Shown here in pieces: positions 8,761 through 19,241 of a stretch of DNA of 64,000 nt. The notes beneath the pieces are model-generated. The model had not been told where the DNA came from and made no database searches. It was given only the letters and a program-made list of their open reading frames with translations. A program made the translations under genes and the position numbers. This DNA comes from Cohnella abietis (GTDB lineage Bacteria > Bacillota > Bacilli > Paenibacillales > Paenibacillaceae): contig NZ_AP019400.1 in assembly GCF_004295585.1 (NCBI RefSeq), positions 4,314,001-4,378,000 of the forward strand, in the 5' to 3' direction. Every line of letters begins with the position of its first letter. Positions within the stretch are counted from its first letter, which is position 1.

Positions 8761-8994
8761 CTATTCTGAAATAATATCCACGATGACGCGCCTCCGCTCC
8801 TTAACTGCAGCGGAAGAGACTACCGTACGTACCGCCTTAGCGATACGTCCCTGCTTGCCGATTACTTTGCCGACATCGTCGGGATGAACGGAAAGCTCGT
8901 ACACCAGGCCTCTCGCGTCTTCCTTGACCTGAATTTGCACGTCTTCCGGATGATCCACCAACGCTCGGGCAATGACCCGAATCAATTGTTCCAT
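8761..8994 (-). CDS. khpA: KH domain RNA-binding protein KhpA
   Basis: A 77-residue single KH domain protein (YlqC family). The nucleic-acid-binding GxxG loop is seen as IGKQGR near residues 46-51, after the conserved VHPDDVGKV. KhpA pairs with KhpB in Gram-positive bacteria and affects RNA and cell-envelope functions. Sits between rpsP and rimM in the conserved order. Confidence 0.94.
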   Translation of the reverse strand: MEQLIRVIARALVDHPEDVQIQVKEDARGLVYELSVHPDDVGKVIGKQGRIAKAVRTVVSSAAVKERRRVIVDIISE

Positions 8995-9020
8995 GGCTCA
9001 GCCCTCCGGTTTAATGACGA

Positions 9021-9293
9021 TTACTTCTGGAGCTTGGAATCGTGGAACTTTTTCAAAACACCGGCTTTGCTAAGAAGGTTGCGAACTGTATCGGACGCTT
9101 GTGCGCCGTTTTGCAGCCATTTCAAAGCTTTTTCCTCGTCGATTTGTACGTGGGCTGGTTGAGCAACCGGATTGTACACGCCGATTTCTTCAATAAAACG
9201 ACCATCACGAGGGGAACGGGAATCCGAAACAACTACGCGATAGAACGGAGCTTTATGAGCACCGATACGTTTCAAACGAATGCGAACTGACAT
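9021..9293 (-). CDS. rpsP: 30S ribosomal protein S16
   Basis: Small-subunit protein of 90 residues beginning [31 protein letters not shown], the canonical S16 N-terminus with full length. The upstream AAGGAGGTGAAAGTTAA ribosome binding site is strong, fitting high expression. It follows ffh by 36 bases. Confidence 0.97.
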   Translation of the reverse strand: MSVRIRLKRIGAHKAPFYRVVVSDSRSPRDGRFIEEIGVYNPVAQPAHVQIDEEKALKWLQNGAQASDTVRNLLSKAGVLKKFHDSKLQK

Positions 9294-9329
9294 TTAACTT
9301 TCACCTCCTTGAAAAGAATAAAATCTATT

Positions 9330-10709
9330 TTAGAACGGGAACTTCATATTCTTGCCGCCACCGAACATGTTTTTCAGGCCCTTCATGCCGCCCTTAGGTC
9401 CTTTAGGACCCATCATGCCGGAAAACTGCTTCATCATCTTCTTCATATCCTCGAATTGCTTCAGCAGTCGATTAACGTCAGCAACGGTCGTTCCGCTACC
9501 TGCCGCTATTCTCTTACGTCGGCTGTAGTTAATGATATCCGGCTTCTTCTTCTCTGCCTTCGTCATTGACTTAGCAATCGCTTCAGTACGCGCGATTTGC
9601 TTCTCATCGATCTTGAAGTTCGGATTACCTTTAAGCTTGTTCATTCCAGGCATCATATCAAGCAGCTGATCTAGCGGCCCCATCTTGCGAACCTGCTCCA
9701 TCTGCTCAAGGAAATCGTCAAAGGTGAAATCCGCGGTGCGCATTTTGCGCTCCATCTCGGCTGCCTTCTCCGCATCCATGTTCGTCTGGGCTTTCTCTAT
9801 CAGTGACAGCATGTCACCCATACCGAGTATTCGCGAAGCCATCCGATCCGGATGGAACGCTTCAAGCTGATCAATCTTCTCACCTGTTGAAGCAAACTTG
9901 ATCGGACAGCCGGTTACAGCCTTAACAGATAACGCAGCACCACCACGAGTATCTCCATCAAGCTTAGTCAGAACAACTCCGGTAAGCGCTAGCTGCTCGT
10001 GGAAGCTTTTTGCAACATTAACCGCTTCTTGTCCAGTCATTGCATCAACGACGAGTAATACTTCATCAGGGTTGACCGCAGAATGAATGTCTTTGATCTC
10101 TTGCATAAGCTCAGCATCAATTTGCAATCGGCCTGCAGTATCGATTATGACATAATCATTACCTTGATCCTTAGCTAATTGAACACCTTGCTTTGCAATT
10201 TCGACAGGACTAACCTCGTCACCAAGCGTGAACACCGGAACGCTGATCTGGCCTCCGAGCACTTGCAATTGCTTGATAGCTGCGGGACGATAGATATCGC
10301 CTGCAACAAGCAAAGGCTTGTGATTCTGTGATTGCAGTAGCTTGGCTAGCTTACCCGTTAAGGTTGTCTTACCCGCACCCTGTAGACCCGCCATTAGAAT
10401 AACTGTAGGAGGCTTATTCGCCTTAATCAGCTTTTCCTGTGTGCCGCCCATAAGCTCGGTTAATTCTTTGTTAACAATGTCGATAATGACCATCGCAGGT
10501 GTAAAGCTCTTCATTACCTCTAGGCCAGTGGCACGTTCTTTCACCTTGGCGATGAAATCTTTAACAACCTTGAAGTTAACGTCAGCTTCCAAGAGGGCAA
10601 GACGCACCTCACGCATCGCGTCGTTAACATCATCCTCGCTTACTTTACCTCGACCCTTCAGCTTGCCGAATACGTTCTGCAGCCGGGTTGATAATCCTTC
10701 GAATGCCAT
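9330..10709 (-). CDS. ffh: Signal recognition particle protein Ffh
   Basis: GTPase that binds SRP RNA and signal sequences and delivers nascent chains to FtsY. The 459-residue protein has an N domain (residues 1-90), a GTPase domain with G1 GLQGAGKTT near 108, DTAGR near 190 and TKLDGD near 248, and a methionine-rich M domain with MMPGMNKLKG near 350 and many Met and Gly residues at the end. ylxM lies upstream and rpsP downstream, the normal Firmicutes arrangement. Confidence 0.97.
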   Translation of the reverse strand: MAFEGLSTRLQNVFGKLKGRGKVSEDDVNDAMREVRLALLEADVNFKVVKDFIAKVKERATGLEVMKSFTPAMVIIDIVNKELTELMGGTQEKLIKANKPPTVILMAGLQGAGKTTLTGKLAKLLQSQNHKPLLVAGDIYRPAAIKQLQVLGGQISVPVFTLGDEVSPVEIAKQGVQLAKDQGNDYVIIDTAGRLQIDAELMQEIKDIHSAVNPDEVLLVVDAMTGQEAVNVAKSFHEQLALTGVVLTKLDGDTRGGAALSVKAVTGCPIKFASTGEKIDQLEAFHPDRMASRILGMGDMLSLIEKAQTNMDAEKAAEMERKMRTADFTFDDFLEQMEQVRKMGPLDQLLDMMPGMNKLKGNPNFKIDEKQIARTEAIAKSMTKAEKKKPDIINYSRRKRIAAGSGTTVADVNRLLKQFEDMKKMMKQFSGMMGPKGPKGGMKGLKNMFGGGKNMKFPF

Positions 10710-10771
10710 ATTCCCATCCCTCCTTCGGAACGGTTTTTTACGTATTTATCGTTGTTCTTGGGTTGTTCGAT

Positions 10772-11122
10772 TCATTCGCTACTCCGCAGCTTAGCGGCGG
10801 TTTCGGCAAACGTCTGTCGCCATTGTTCCGGTAATCCAGCAATTTGCGACTCCAGCAGATCAATTCCTGCATGTAACCGTCCATGCCTGTCCGCAAGCTG
10901 AAGCTTGGATTCGTAATCCTCCAACACTTGCTCTGCCCGCTTCAGATGCTCATACACTGCTTGTCGGCTAATCTGAAAATCGGCTGCAATTTCACCCAAC
11001 GTATAATCATCGTGAAAGTAGCATTTTAAGAATGTTTGCTGTTTGTCAGTGAGCAGTGGTCCGTAAAAATCAAACAGCGCATTGATTCGGTTCGTCTTTT
11101 CTAATGCTTTCTCCCCGTCCAC
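10772..11122 (-). CDS. ylxM: YlxM family HTH protein (UPF0122)
   Basis: A small helix-turn-helix protein associated with the SRP pathway. It has the family core [28 protein letters not shown], and the [24 protein letters not shown] in residues about 35-60. A GTG at 11122 with an AAGGGGGC site eight bases upstream gives 116 residues; an ATG at 11140 is possible but has little spacing. A TTGACA hexamer (11194-11199) upstream could belong to a promoter for the ylxM-ffh segment, although no good -10 follows. Confidence 0.9.
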   Translation of the reverse strand: MDGEKALEKTNRINALFDFYGPLLTDKQQTFLKCYFHDDYTLGEIAADFQISRQAVYEHLKRAEQVLEDYESKLQLADRHGRLHAGIDLLESQIAGLPEQWRQTFAETAAKLRSSE

Positions 11123-11248
11123 AATGGCTGCCCCCTTCATTCCCCTGCGGAAAAATCGTTCTTGATCGCATTTGCGATAACCCGCAATCTCATTGTCAAG
11201 GGAAATACCTTTACAACCTAACTACTCTCACTATGTTACTCAAAAGCA

Positions 11249-11284
11249 AATAAGATGTCAAGGGAAATCCCTTAACATCTTATT
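11249..11284 (-). terminator. Rho-independent terminator after ftsY
   Basis: Near-perfect stem AATAAGATGT-AAGGGA / TCCCTT-ACATCTTATT, three bases past the ftsY stop, followed on the minus strand by TTTGCTTTT. The phrase tgtcaagggaaat occurs once more at 11194, so part of the stem sequence is duplicated nearby. Confidence 0.8.
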
Positions 11285-11286
11285 CA

Positions 11287-12291
11287 TTAATTCGTTTCGG
11301 TATTTTCCTCTTCATCCGTACCAGCTAAACCCGCAAACAGGGCATGAACGAATTGATCCGCATCGAACTGCTGCAGGTCATCCATCTTCTCTCCCAAGCC
11401 AACGAATTTCACCGGAAGTGAAAGCTCATTGCGGATGGCGATGACGATACCACCCTTTGCCGTTCCGTCCAGCTTCGTAAGCACCAATCCGGTAACACCG
11501 CTTTTCTCTCCGAACAGCTTTGCTTGCTGAAGAGCATTCTGACCTGTCGTAGCATCAAGCACTAGCAAGGTTTCATGTGGGGCACCAGGAATTTCCCGTT
11601 GAATAACCCGATGAATTTTAGCGAGCTCTTCCATAAGGTTCGCCTTATTTTGCAATCTCCCAGCCGTATCGCAGATCAGTACATCCACGTTTTGCTTTTT
11701 CGCAGCTTGTACTGCGTCAAACATAACCGCTGCAGGGTCGGAGCCGGATTCCTGCTTAATAACCTGAACCCCTACACGTCCGCCCCAAACCTCTAGCTGC
11801 TCAATCGCACCCGCACGAAAAGTATCTCCAGCTGCCAAAAGCACTTTCTTTCCTTGCTGCTTGTAGCGCCACGCTAGCTTACCAATTGTCGTTGTTTTAC
11901 CAACGCCGTTAACGCCAACAAACAAAATTACCGTAATTCCATTTGCATTTTCTTTGAGATTTATATCTTGGTCTTCCCCTTGCAACATATCCACTAGCTT
12001 CTCTGACAAAATCGGCCTGAGATCAGCAGGATCTTCAATTTTGCGTTTTTTCACTTCCGCACGAAGCTCATCGATCAAGCCCATAACCGTATTTACGCCG
12101 ACGTCTGCCCCAATCAGTATTTCTTCCAGCTCTTCAAAAAACTCTTCATCTATCTTTTTGCGGCGGCTGAATAGTTCCTCTACTTTACCAACAAACGCAT
12201 CACGTGTTTTCGCCAATCCTTCACGAAATTTACTCGTTACCGCTTCCGTCTTGGAGGCAATGCTTTCCTTCAACCTCTTAAAAAAACTCAT
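11287..12291 (-). CDS. ftsY: Signal recognition particle receptor FtsY
   Basis: SRP receptor GTPase at the membrane. The 334-residue form starts MSFFKRLKESIASKTEAV, with a short N-terminal amphipathic helix instead of the long acidic domain of enterics. The NG domain shows G1 GVNGVGKTT near 136, DTAGR near 219, and TKLDGTAKGG near 278. The ATG at 12291 follows GGAGGAAT; the open frame to 12327 lacks a site. It follows smc by 47 bases, the usual rnc-smc-ftsY order. Confidence 0.96.
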   Translation of the reverse strand: MSFFKRLKESIASKTEAVTSKFREGLAKTRDAFVGKVEELFSRRKKIDEEFFEELEEILIGADVGVNTVMGLIDELRAEVKKRKIEDPADLRPILSEKLVDMLQGEDQDINLKENANGITVILFVGVNGVGKTTTIGKLAWRYKQQGKKVLLAAGDTFRAGAIEQLEVWGGRVGVQVIKQESGSDPAAVMFDAVQAAKKQNVDVLICDTAGRLQNKANLMEELAKIHRVIQREIPGAPHETLLVLDATTGQNALQQAKLFGEKSGVTGLVLTKLDGTAKGGIVIAIRNELSLPVKFVGLGEKMDDLQQFDADQFVHALFAGLAGTDEEENTETN

Positions 12292-12338
12292 ACCCGATTC
12301 CTCCAACCTATTCCTATTGCATACCATCTGTCTCTTTA

Positions 12339-15300
12339 TTACGCCGTAGCTGTACTAGTTAGTTCCTCGCTGTCCTCAAGACGGACGGAAACGAGCTTGG
12401 AAACTCCGCCTTCCTCCATCGTAACCCCGTATAACACATCCGCTTCCTCCATCGTACCTTTACGGTGAGTAACGACGATGAATTGCGTCGAATCGGAAAA
12501 CTCTCTCATGTACTGGGCATAACGGGCTACATTCGCTTCATCTAACGCCGCTTCAACTTCATCCAATACGCAGAATGGCACTGGCTTGACGTTCAAAATA
12601 GCGAAAAGCAATGCGATAGCTGTAAGTGCCCGCTCTCCTCCCGACAGAAGCTGTAAATTGGTTAGCTTCTTGCCAGGTGGCTGTGCAACGATATCTATAC
12701 CTGTATCTAACGGATGATCTGGGTCAACAAGAACAAGATCGGCACGACCGCCACCGAACATACGAGAAAACACGACTACGAAATGCTTGCGTATTTCCTC
12801 GAACGTCGTGCGGAATCGCTTGGACATTTCCTCATCCATCTCGCGGATAATGCCGTGAAGCTTTGTCTTCGCTTCAATAAGGTCATTTTCTTGCACGGAT
12901 AGGAAGTCGAACCGTTCGAATACCCGCTTATATTCTTCAATTGCCCCTAGATTTACTTCGCCTAGCATCGTTATTTTACGTTTCATATCCCGGACTTCAT
13001 TCTGGGTAGTCACAATGTCCTCAGGAACGGGATAACGTTCCTTCGCGAGCTCAAATCCAATCTCGTATTCCTCTGTTAGCTTGCGAAGGAGATTGTCGAG
13101 CTCTACATCCATCCTATTAACCGCAATCTCAGCTTGACGCAAGCTTTCCTCAACGCTTCTCAGCTTCGCGCGCTGATCCTTCGTTTCGCCTTCCTTGCGC
13201 TCCAAATCACGGTGCTTCTCAGCTCGATCTGCACGTTTGAATTCAATGTTTTCCGTAAATTGTTTCTTCTGAATACGGAGCTCATTGAGCCGTTCTCTGT
13301 GCTCTACAGATTCTGCATTTGTGCGCACAGTTTCTGCCTCATTATGCTCCATAGATTCTTTGAACTGCTTTCTCTCCACAGTCAAACGAGACAAATCAGC
13401 ACGTTGGCGATTCGCTTGCTCATCCAGCGCACTCCGGTCCTGCTCCATACGTGCTATTGAAACCTTCATATCTGTGAGGGTCGCCTGAAGCTCTTCTTTA
13501 GCGGATTGGCTCTTACGGCGTAATTCCTCCGCTTCGGCAATTCGCTTCTGAATTCGCCCTTCTTCTTCCGTAAGCGCAGCAAGCCGGATTTCGGCTTCTT
13601 CCCGGCTAGAATTAAGCCCTCCCGCTTCGATATCAAAGGCGGCCTTCTCACTAAGCAACGCGGCGCGCTGCTCATCTAACTGCTTCTCATCCTGTAGAAG
13701 CTGCTGGTGCTCACCTGAAACCTGCTGCTCATTTAACCGTTCCTGCTCGCCTTGATTACGCAGCTGTTCAATATTTTGAGCTGCTATGACAAGCTCTTTC
13801 TTCAAGTCGTCCACTTCTGCCTTCGAACGCTCGCGGGCAACTTCGGCTTCCTTGATCTCCCGCTCTAATTCTTCAAGCTGCCGCTGACGGCCAAGCAAGC
13901 TAGAAGATTTCTTCGACAGGCTACCCCCTGTCATTGACCCGCCGGCATTTACAATATCGCCGTCACGAGTAACGACGCGGAACCGGTATTGCAGCCTCGA
14001 AGCAATGCGGTTAGCTTGTTCCAATGTTTCTGAAATCAGTACATTTCCAAGCATGCTGCTGACGATTGCTGCATATTTGGGCTCTGAACCAACAAGCTCA
14101 GATGCCACTCCGATAAAGCCATCAGCCTGCTCCAGAGAACGGCGATCACTATCTGACATATGCCTTGCTCGGATAACATCTAATGGAAGGAAGGTCGCGC
14201 GACCTGACTGGCGCTGCTTCAAATAAGCGATAGCCGTACGAGAAAGCTTCTCGTCTTCCATAACGATATGCTGAAGTGCTCCACCTAGCGCCGTTTCGAT
14301 AGCGACCTCCAGATGAGCTGGTACATTTATTAGCTCCGCTACCGCCCCATGAACACCATGCAGGTTGCCGCGTTTAGACGCCTTTAGCACTTCCCGAACA
14401 CCGTGTTGGAAGCCGTCATAATCGTTTTGCAGCTCTTTAATCGTATCCCGACGAGAAACTAACGCTTCACGTTTCTGCTCGAAACGGCGCACTCCCGCTT
14501 GCAATTCCTCAAGCTTGCGCTGAAGCTCGGACGAACGAGCACCCTCTGCAACATAACGATCACGCACTTCAGTCAATGCCAGTTTGACTGCCTCATGCCT
14601 TTGATCCAGCTGAGCACGCTTGTCCTTTAGCGCCTGTAATTGCTCCATCCATTTAGCTTCTTCTTCTTTAATCCTTGAAACCCGACGCTCCAACACTTCA
14701 CGTTGTCCTTCGCCGTAACGGATATCATTACGTGCTTGGGCCATAGCATTAAGTGTGTCGAATAGCTCAGCCTTCAGCCGCTCTTCAGCCTCAGAGCTTC
14801 CATCTGCGAACGCAAGCTTTTCTTCTTCCTCATAGAGCTTAGTAGACTGCTCCTTCAGTAAAGCTTCAAGCTCTGCACGCTTACCCTTCAGAACAACTTC
14901 TTCGGCGGAGGCCTGTTCGAATCTTTCTTCCGCAGATGTCAACGATTGCTGCAAGCCTTCGCGAGTGCGTTCGAGATTGCTGCGACGTTCATTAAGCAAT
15001 TCGACATACCCTTCCGACTTCTCGGTTTCCTCACTGCAGCGCAGCAATTCGTCCTGAAGCTTCTCCAACAGCTCCTCAAGATGAACTAACGCCTGACGTT
15101 CTTCTTCCAGTATCGAATCGTGCTGACTAACGAAAGTCGACAAACCGAGCTGCTCATCACGAAGAACCGCTAACCGTTCGTTCGTCTGCGACCAGGAGGT
15201 ATGAACTCCTTCGATCTGATGAACGTACATTGCGATTTCTTTATTTTTCAAATCCTCTTTTAATTGCTTATAAGCCTCGGCTTTTTCCGATTGATTTTTC

Positions 15301-15914
15301 AACGGCTCGATCTGACCTTTAAGCTCGCTAACCAAATCGTGAATCCGCAGCAGATTGCCCTCTGTATCCTCAAGCTTCTTCTGCGCTTCCTTTTTCCGGC
15401 TTTTGTATTTCACGATTCCTGAAGCTTCTTCGAAAATCCCCCGCCGATCCTCAGACCGCGTGCTTAAGATTTCCTCAATTCTCCCTTGCCCGATAATAGA
15501 ATAAGCTTCACGTCCAATACCCGTGTCCATGAACAGCTCAGTAATATCCTTCAGTCGGCAAGGCTGCTTATTAATTAAGTACTCGCTTTCACCATTCCGA
15601 TGAACCCTACGCGTAACCGTAACCTCGCTGAAGTCTAGTGGCAACGCCTTGTCCATATTATCTAGCGTTAAAGAGACTTCCCCAAAGTTAACAGCCTTAC
15701 GAGAATCACTCCCGGCAAAAATAATATCTTGCATATTGCCACCGCGAAGGGATTTCGCACTTTGCTCACCGAGCACCCAACGAATGCCATCGGAAATGTT
15801 GCTCTTTCCACTCCCATTTGGTCCGACCACCGCAGTAATACCACGCACAAATTCCAACTCGGTCCGGTCCGCGAATGACTTAAAACCAGTCAGCTCGATT
15901 CTTTTCAAAAACAT
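12339..15914 (-). CDS. smc: Chromosome segregation protein SMC
   Basis: 1191-residue ATPase of the SMC-ScpAB condensin, which compacts and resolves newly replicated origins. Walker A GPNGSGKSN lies near 32-40, long coiled coils occupy about 165-500 and 670-1020, and the hinge between them shows the conserved GGSMTGGSL near 660. The C-terminal head has the ABC signature LSGGERALTA near 1095 and Walker B FCVLDEVEAALDE near 1118. Length is normal. It is flanked by rnc and ftsY. Confidence 0.98.
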   Translation of the reverse strand: MFLKRIELTGFKSFADRTELEFVRGITAVVGPNGSGKSNISDGIRWVLGEQSAKSLRGGNMQDIIFAGSDSRKAVNFGEVSLTLDNMDKALPLDFSEVTVTRRVHRNGESEYLINKQPCRLKDITELFMDTGIGREAYSIIGQGRIEEILSTRSEDRRGIFEEASGIVKYKSRKKEAQKKLEDTEGNLLRIHDLVSELKGQIEPLKNQSEKAEAYKQLKEDLKNKEIAMYVHQIEGVHTSWSQTNERLAVLRDEQLGLSTFVSQHDSILEEERQALVHLEELLEKLQDELLRCSEETEKSEGYVELLNERRSNLERTREGLQQSLTSAEERFEQASAEEVVLKGKRAELEALLKEQSTKLYEEEEKLAFADGSSEAEERLKAELFDTLNAMAQARNDIRYGEGQREVLERRVSRIKEEEAKWMEQLQALKDKRAQLDQRHEAVKLALTEVRDRYVAEGARSSELQRKLEELQAGVRRFEQKREALVSRRDTIKELQNDYDGFQHGVREVLKASKRGNLHGVHGAVAELINVPAHLEVAIETALGGALQHIVMEDEKLSRTAIAYLKQRQSGRATFLPLDVIRARHMSDSDRRSLEQADGFIGVASELVGSEPKYAAIVSSMLGNVLISETLEQANRIASRLQYRFRVVTRDGDIVNAGGSMTGGSLSKKSSSLLGRQRQLEELEREIKEAEVARERSKAEVDDLKKELVIAAQNIEQLRNQGEQERLNEQQVSGEHQQLLQDEKQLDEQRAALLSEKAAFDIEAGGLNSSREEAEIRLAALTEEEGRIQKRIAEAEELRRKSQSAKEELQATLTDMKVSIARMEQDRSALDEQANRQRADLSRLTVERKQFKESMEHNEAETVRTNAESVEHRERLNELRIQKKQFTENIEFKRADRAEKHRDLERKEGETKDQRAKLRSVEESLRQAEIAVNRMDVELDNLLRKLTEEYEIGFELAKERYPVPEDIVTTQNEVRDMKRKITMLGEVNLGAIEEYKRVFERFDFLSVQENDLIEAKTKLHGIIREMDEEMSKRFRTTFEEIRKHFVVVFSRMFGGGRADLVLVDPDHPLDTGIDIVAQPPGKKLTNLQLLSGGERALTAIALLFAILNVKPVPFCVLDEVEAALDEANVARYAQYMREFSDSTQFIVVTHRKGTMEEADVLYGVTMEEGGVSKLVSVRLEDSEELTSTATA

Positions 15915-15943
15915 AAGGATAAATTCCCCTCTCGAGTCGGCCC

Positions 15944-16645
15944 TTACTCTGGATATTGCTTCGCAAACGTTGTCAGCGCTTCAGAAGCAGCTTGCTGCTC
16001 CGCTTCCTTCTTTGATCGTCCGATCCCCTTGCCGAGCTGCTTCTTGCCGACAACAACAATAGCTACGAATTCCCGATCATGAGCGGGCCCAAGCTCCTCC
16101 ACGATCTGGTAATCAAGCGCTCCCATTGACAATTGTTGTACTTTCTCCTGCAGCTCCGTCTTGAAATCCTTGAGTGATGCTTGCTTGTCCCTAGGAAGTA
16201 AAGAAAATAAATAGCGATCTAAAAACGCACGAACAGCATTTAATCCCTGATCCAAATAAAGAGCGCCTAAGAACGCTTCAAAAGCGTCCGCAAGCAAAGA
16301 TGGCCTAGTCCGGCCTCCCGTTTGCTCCTCCCCTTTGCCCAGCAGCACGACCTGCCCGAATTCGAGCGCCTCGGCAAAACGGACAAGCGATGGTTCACAG
16401 ACGATACTCGCCCGCAAACGGGTCATTTCCCCTTCCGGAGAATCCGGATAGAGGCGATATAAATATTCGGATACGGTCAGCTGCAGCACCGCATCGCCAA
16501 GAAACTCTAATCTTTCATTATCTTCAATGCGGGCTCCTCGTTGCTCATTCACATAGGAGGCATGCGTGAAAGCTTGCTTCAACAAGGCGGAATTGCGGAA
16601 AGTCACCTTAGTACGTTCTTGCAATTGTTGAAATACATCCTTCAT
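15944..16645 (-). CDS. rnc: Ribonuclease III
   Basis: Double-strand-specific endoribonuclease processing rRNA and mRNA. The 233-residue protein starts MKDVFQQLQERTKVTF and carries the signature NERLEFLGDAVLQL near 40-53, with later catalytic Asp and Glu in ADAFEAFLGALYLDQG. A dsRNA-binding domain fills the last 70 residues, ending GRSKKEAEQQAASEALTTF. The ATG at 16645 has a GAGGTGA site; the frame open to 16717 passes through an intergenic hairpin. Confidence 0.96.
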   Translation of the reverse strand: MKDVFQQLQERTKVTFRNSALLKQAFTHASYVNEQRGARIEDNERLEFLGDAVLQLTVSEYLYRLYPDSPEGEMTRLRASIVCEPSLVRFAEALEFGQVVLLGKGEEQTGGRTRPSLLADAFEAFLGALYLDQGLNAVRAFLDRYLFSLLPRDKQASLKDFKTELQEKVQQLSMGALDYQIVEELGPAHDREFVAIVVVGKKQLGKGIGRSKKEAEQQAASEALTTFAKQYPE

Positions 16646-16679
16646 ATCTCTCACCTCAAGCTCAGCCCTTATAAACAAT

Positions 16680-16709
16680 CGACGCAGGCAGCATAGGCCG
16701 CCTGCGTCG
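16680..16709 (-). terminator. Intergenic hairpin after fabF
   Basis: Perfect 10-bp stem CGACGCAGGC / GCCTGCGTCG between fabF and rnc, followed on the minus strand only by ATTGTTTAT. It could attenuate transcription from the fatty acid genes into rnc-smc-ftsY, or stabilise mRNA ends; the U tract is poor. Confidence 0.45.
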
Positions 16710-16724
16710 ACGTTCACGCGCTTA

Positions 16725-17963
16725 TTAGGCTTCGTATTTACGCATAATTATGGTCGCATTATGACCGCCAAATCCAAAGGAGTTCGACAAAGCCACTTGC
16801 ACATCCGCTTCACGCGCTGTATTCGGAACATAATCCAAATCAAGCTCAGGATCTTGATTATCCAAATTAACTGTTGGAGGAATAACACCATTTTGCAGCG
16901 TCAATCCCAATATTACCGCTTCAACGCCACCAGCAGCTCCAAGAAGATGCCCAGTCATTGATTTAGTCGAGCTGACCGCAAGCTTGTAAGCGTGATCGCC
17001 GAAAGCTTTCTTAATCGCAGTCGTTTCAGATTTATCGCCAACTCCTGTTGATGTTCCGTGAGCGTTAATATACTGAATAGCCTCAGGCTCGATTCCAGCG
17101 TCATTCAACGCCTTCTTCATACAACGAGCCGCACCATCCGGATCAGGATCCGTCATGTGATAGGCATCGCCGCTCATTCCATAGCCGATTACTTCAGCAT
17201 AAATGCGAGCGCCTCTTTGTTGTGCATGCTCTAGCGATTCAAGAATAAGAACACCTGCACCCTCACCCATTACGAAACCATCACGATCCACATCAAATGG
17301 ACGGCTAGCTTTCTCGGGCTCATCGTTGCGGGTACTCATAGCTCTCATCGAACAAAAGCCTGCCATACCAATTGGGCGAATCGTAGCTTCGGCACCGCCG
17401 CAGATCATAACGTCGGCATCTCCACGCTGAATCATCTTAAAGCTGTCACCAATGGAATGTGTTCCTGTTGCGCAAGCTGATACCGCTGCGGAGTTCGGAC
17501 CTTTGGCTCCAGTGCTAATAGACACTTGTCCGCTTGCCATGTTAGCAATCATCATCGGAATGAAGAATGGGCTTACGCGACGCGGGCCCTTCTCCATCAA
17601 TATTGTATGCTGATCTTCCCAAGTACCTAAACCACCGATACCTGAGCCAACAACAACGCCCACACGTTCTGGGTCTGCATTGTCGCCAATAACAAGGTTT
17701 GCGTCTTCAACTGCTAGCTTACTAGCCATAACTCCAAACTGCACAAAGCGGTCCATCTTGCGTATTTCTTTTTTATCGATATATGCGCTAGGATCAAAAT
17801 CCTTAATTTCTGCAGCTATCTTAGTTGTATATTCGGTTGTATCGAATGCTTCTATTTGACTAATTCCTGATTTGCCATTTAATATATTACTCCAAAATGT
17901 AGGCAAATCGGATCCGAGGGACGTTACGACCCCCATACCTGTGACAACAACACGCTGTGTCAA
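16725..17963 (-). CDS. fabF: Beta-ketoacyl-ACP synthase II
   Basis: Condensing enzyme that elongates acyl-ACP in fatty acid synthesis. The active-site Cys is in SACATGTHS near 160, and the two catalytic His in [11 protein letters not shown] and [13 protein letters not shown] place the start at TTG 17963, just before [10 protein letters not shown], with GAGGTG five bases upstream; this gives 412 residues, the normal length. A TTG at 17990 would add nine residues. It follows acpP by 100 bases with a hairpin between. Confidence 0.96.
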   Translation of the reverse strand: MTQRVVVTGMGVVTSLGSDLPTFWSNILNGKSGISQIEAFDTTEYTTKIAAEIKDFDPSAYIDKKEIRKMDRFVQFGVMASKLAVEDANLVIGDNADPERVGVVVGSGIGGLGTWEDQHTILMEKGPRRVSPFFIPMMIANMASGQVSISTGAKGPNSAAVSACATGTHSIGDSFKMIQRGDADVMICGGAEATIRPIGMAGFCSMRAMSTRNDEPEKASRPFDVDRDGFVMGEGAGVLILESLEHAQQRGARIYAEVIGYGMSGDAYHMTDPDPDGAARCMKKALNDAGIEPEAIQYINAHGTSTGVGDKSETTAIKKAFGDHAYKLAVSSTKSMTGHLLGAAGGVEAVILGLTLQNGVIPPTVNLDNQDPELDLDYVPNTAREADVQVALSNSFGFGGHNATIIMRKYEA

Positions 17964-18029
17964 ACCATTCACCTCTTCAGGGTATTTCAATCTCGCTCCC
18001 CTAGTGTGAAGCGGTGCCTAAATGTGCAG

Positions 18030-18052
18030 AAGTCCCGTCGCAATAACGGGAC
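18030..18052 (-). other. Hairpin between acpP and fabF
   Basis: Stem AGTCCCGT / ACGGGACT with a seven-base loop. No T run follows on the minus strand. It may protect the 3' end of a short, abundant acpP transcript, since acyl carrier protein is needed in large molar excess. Confidence 0.45.
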
Positions 18053-18063
18053 TCGGTCGATCA

Positions 18064-18297
18064 TTACGCATGAGATTGTATGTATTTAACGACTTCTCCC
18101 ACGGTTGTAATCTTCTCTGCATCCTCGTCTGAAATCTCCAAGTCGAATTCGTCTTCGAGTTCCATAACGAGCTCTACCACATCGAGAGAATCAGCGCCTA
18201 AGTCGTCTTTGAAGGATGCTTCGGCTGTTACCTCTGCCTCTTCAACACCTAGGCGTTCGATAACGATGCGTTTTACACGTTCTTGTACATCTGACAT
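18064..18297 (-). CDS. acpP: Acyl carrier protein
   Basis: 77-residue acidic carrier of acyl chains. The phosphopantetheine attachment Ser is in the classic [18 protein letters not shown] motif near residue 37. The ATG at 18297 has a strong GGGAGGTG site. A perfect TATAAT (minus strand, 18324-18319) lies about 20 bases upstream of the start, which suggests an additional internal promoter, although no good -35 is seen. A GCCGCGT-ATA-ACGCGGC hairpin stands in the fabG-acpP gap. Confidence 0.97.
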   Translation of the reverse strand: MSDVQERVKRIVIERLGVEEAEVTAEASFKDDLGADSLDVVELVMELEDEFDLEISDEDAEKITTVGEVVKYIQSHA

Positions 18298-18449
18298 CCG
18301 GTTCACCTCCCTTAACGTATTATACGTGAATCATGGACAAAAAGCCATAGATGCATTACGCGGAAGCCGTGCAAATCTGTACATCCGAGGAAGCCGCGTT
18401 ATACGCGGCATTCAAATGCAAGCTCACATGGATACCATGTAAAACAAAG

Positions 18450-19202
18450 CTACATATACATCCCGCCATCGACGTGAATCGTTTGGCCGGTCATATAGGA
18501 TGCCGCATCTGAAGCTAAGTAAATCACGGCCGCCGCGATGTCCTCGGGACGGCCCATTCTTCCAATCGGGATTTCTCCGAGCAGCTTTACCCTATATTCC
18601 TCAGGAAGCTTATCGGTCATATCCGATTCAATAAAACCAGGGGCTATTGCGTTAACTGTAATACCACGCGACGCTAATTCCTTAGCGGCTGACTTTGTCA
18701 AACCAATTACACCCGCTTTGGCTGCAACATAGTTAGCTTGTCCTGCATTACCAATCGTACCAACAACCGAAGAAATATTAATAATGCGTCCGGAGCGTTG
18801 CTTCATCATCGATCTTGTAACGGACTTCAAGCCGTTGAACACGCCTTTTAGGTTCGTCTCGATAACTTCGTCAAACTCCGACTCTTTCATACGCATAATT
18901 AGATTATCACGAGTAATGCCCGCATTATTAACGAGAATATCCAGTTTGCCGAATGCTGCAATAGTCTGGGATACCATCTCGTCGAACTCAGCTGCCTTAC
19001 CTACATTGGCCTTCACCATAATGGCTTTACGACCATGCGCTTCAACCAGTTTAACGGTTTCTGCTGCTGCTGCTTCGCTGCCGGAATAATTAACGGCTAC
19101 GTCTGCTCCAGCTTCCGCGAGAGCAATCGCAATTGCTCTGCCAATTCCACGGGATGCCCCGGTTACTAGCGCACTTTTACCACTCAAGTCCCACATCGCC
19201 AT
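18450..19202 (-). CDS. fabG: 3-oxoacyl-ACP reductase FabG
   Basis: NADPH-dependent short-chain dehydrogenase that reduces beta-ketoacyl-ACP. It has the Rossmann motif GASRGIGRA near 14-22, NNAG near 90, and the catalytic Ser-Tyr-Lys triad in ISSVVG and NYVAAKAG near 140-160, with a C-terminal GQTIHVDGG. Length 250 is typical. The ATG at 19202 has a GAGGGTG site. Genes fapR-plsX-fabH-fabD-fabG-acpP-fabF run together. Confidence 0.96.
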   Translation of the reverse strand: MAMWDLSGKSALVTGASRGIGRAIAIALAEAGADVAVNYSGSEAAAAETVKLVEAHGRKAIMVKANVGKAAEFDEMVSQTIAAFGKLDILVNNAGITRDNLIMRMKESEFDEVIETNLKGVFNGLKSVTRSMMKQRSGRIINISSVVGTIGNAGQANYVAAKAGVIGLTKSAAKELASRGITVNAIAPGFIESDMTDKLPEEYRVKLLGEIPIGRMGRPEDIAAAVIYLASDAASYMTGQTIHVDGGMYM

Positions 19203-19241
19203 ATTAGATTCACCCTCTCGTCCATTGTCGCTGTTTCAGCT

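Noticed and set aside
9309-14226. Many plus-strand ORFs opposite ffh, ftsY and smc
   Set aside because: Shadows of highly conserved genes; none has start signals or family resemblance.
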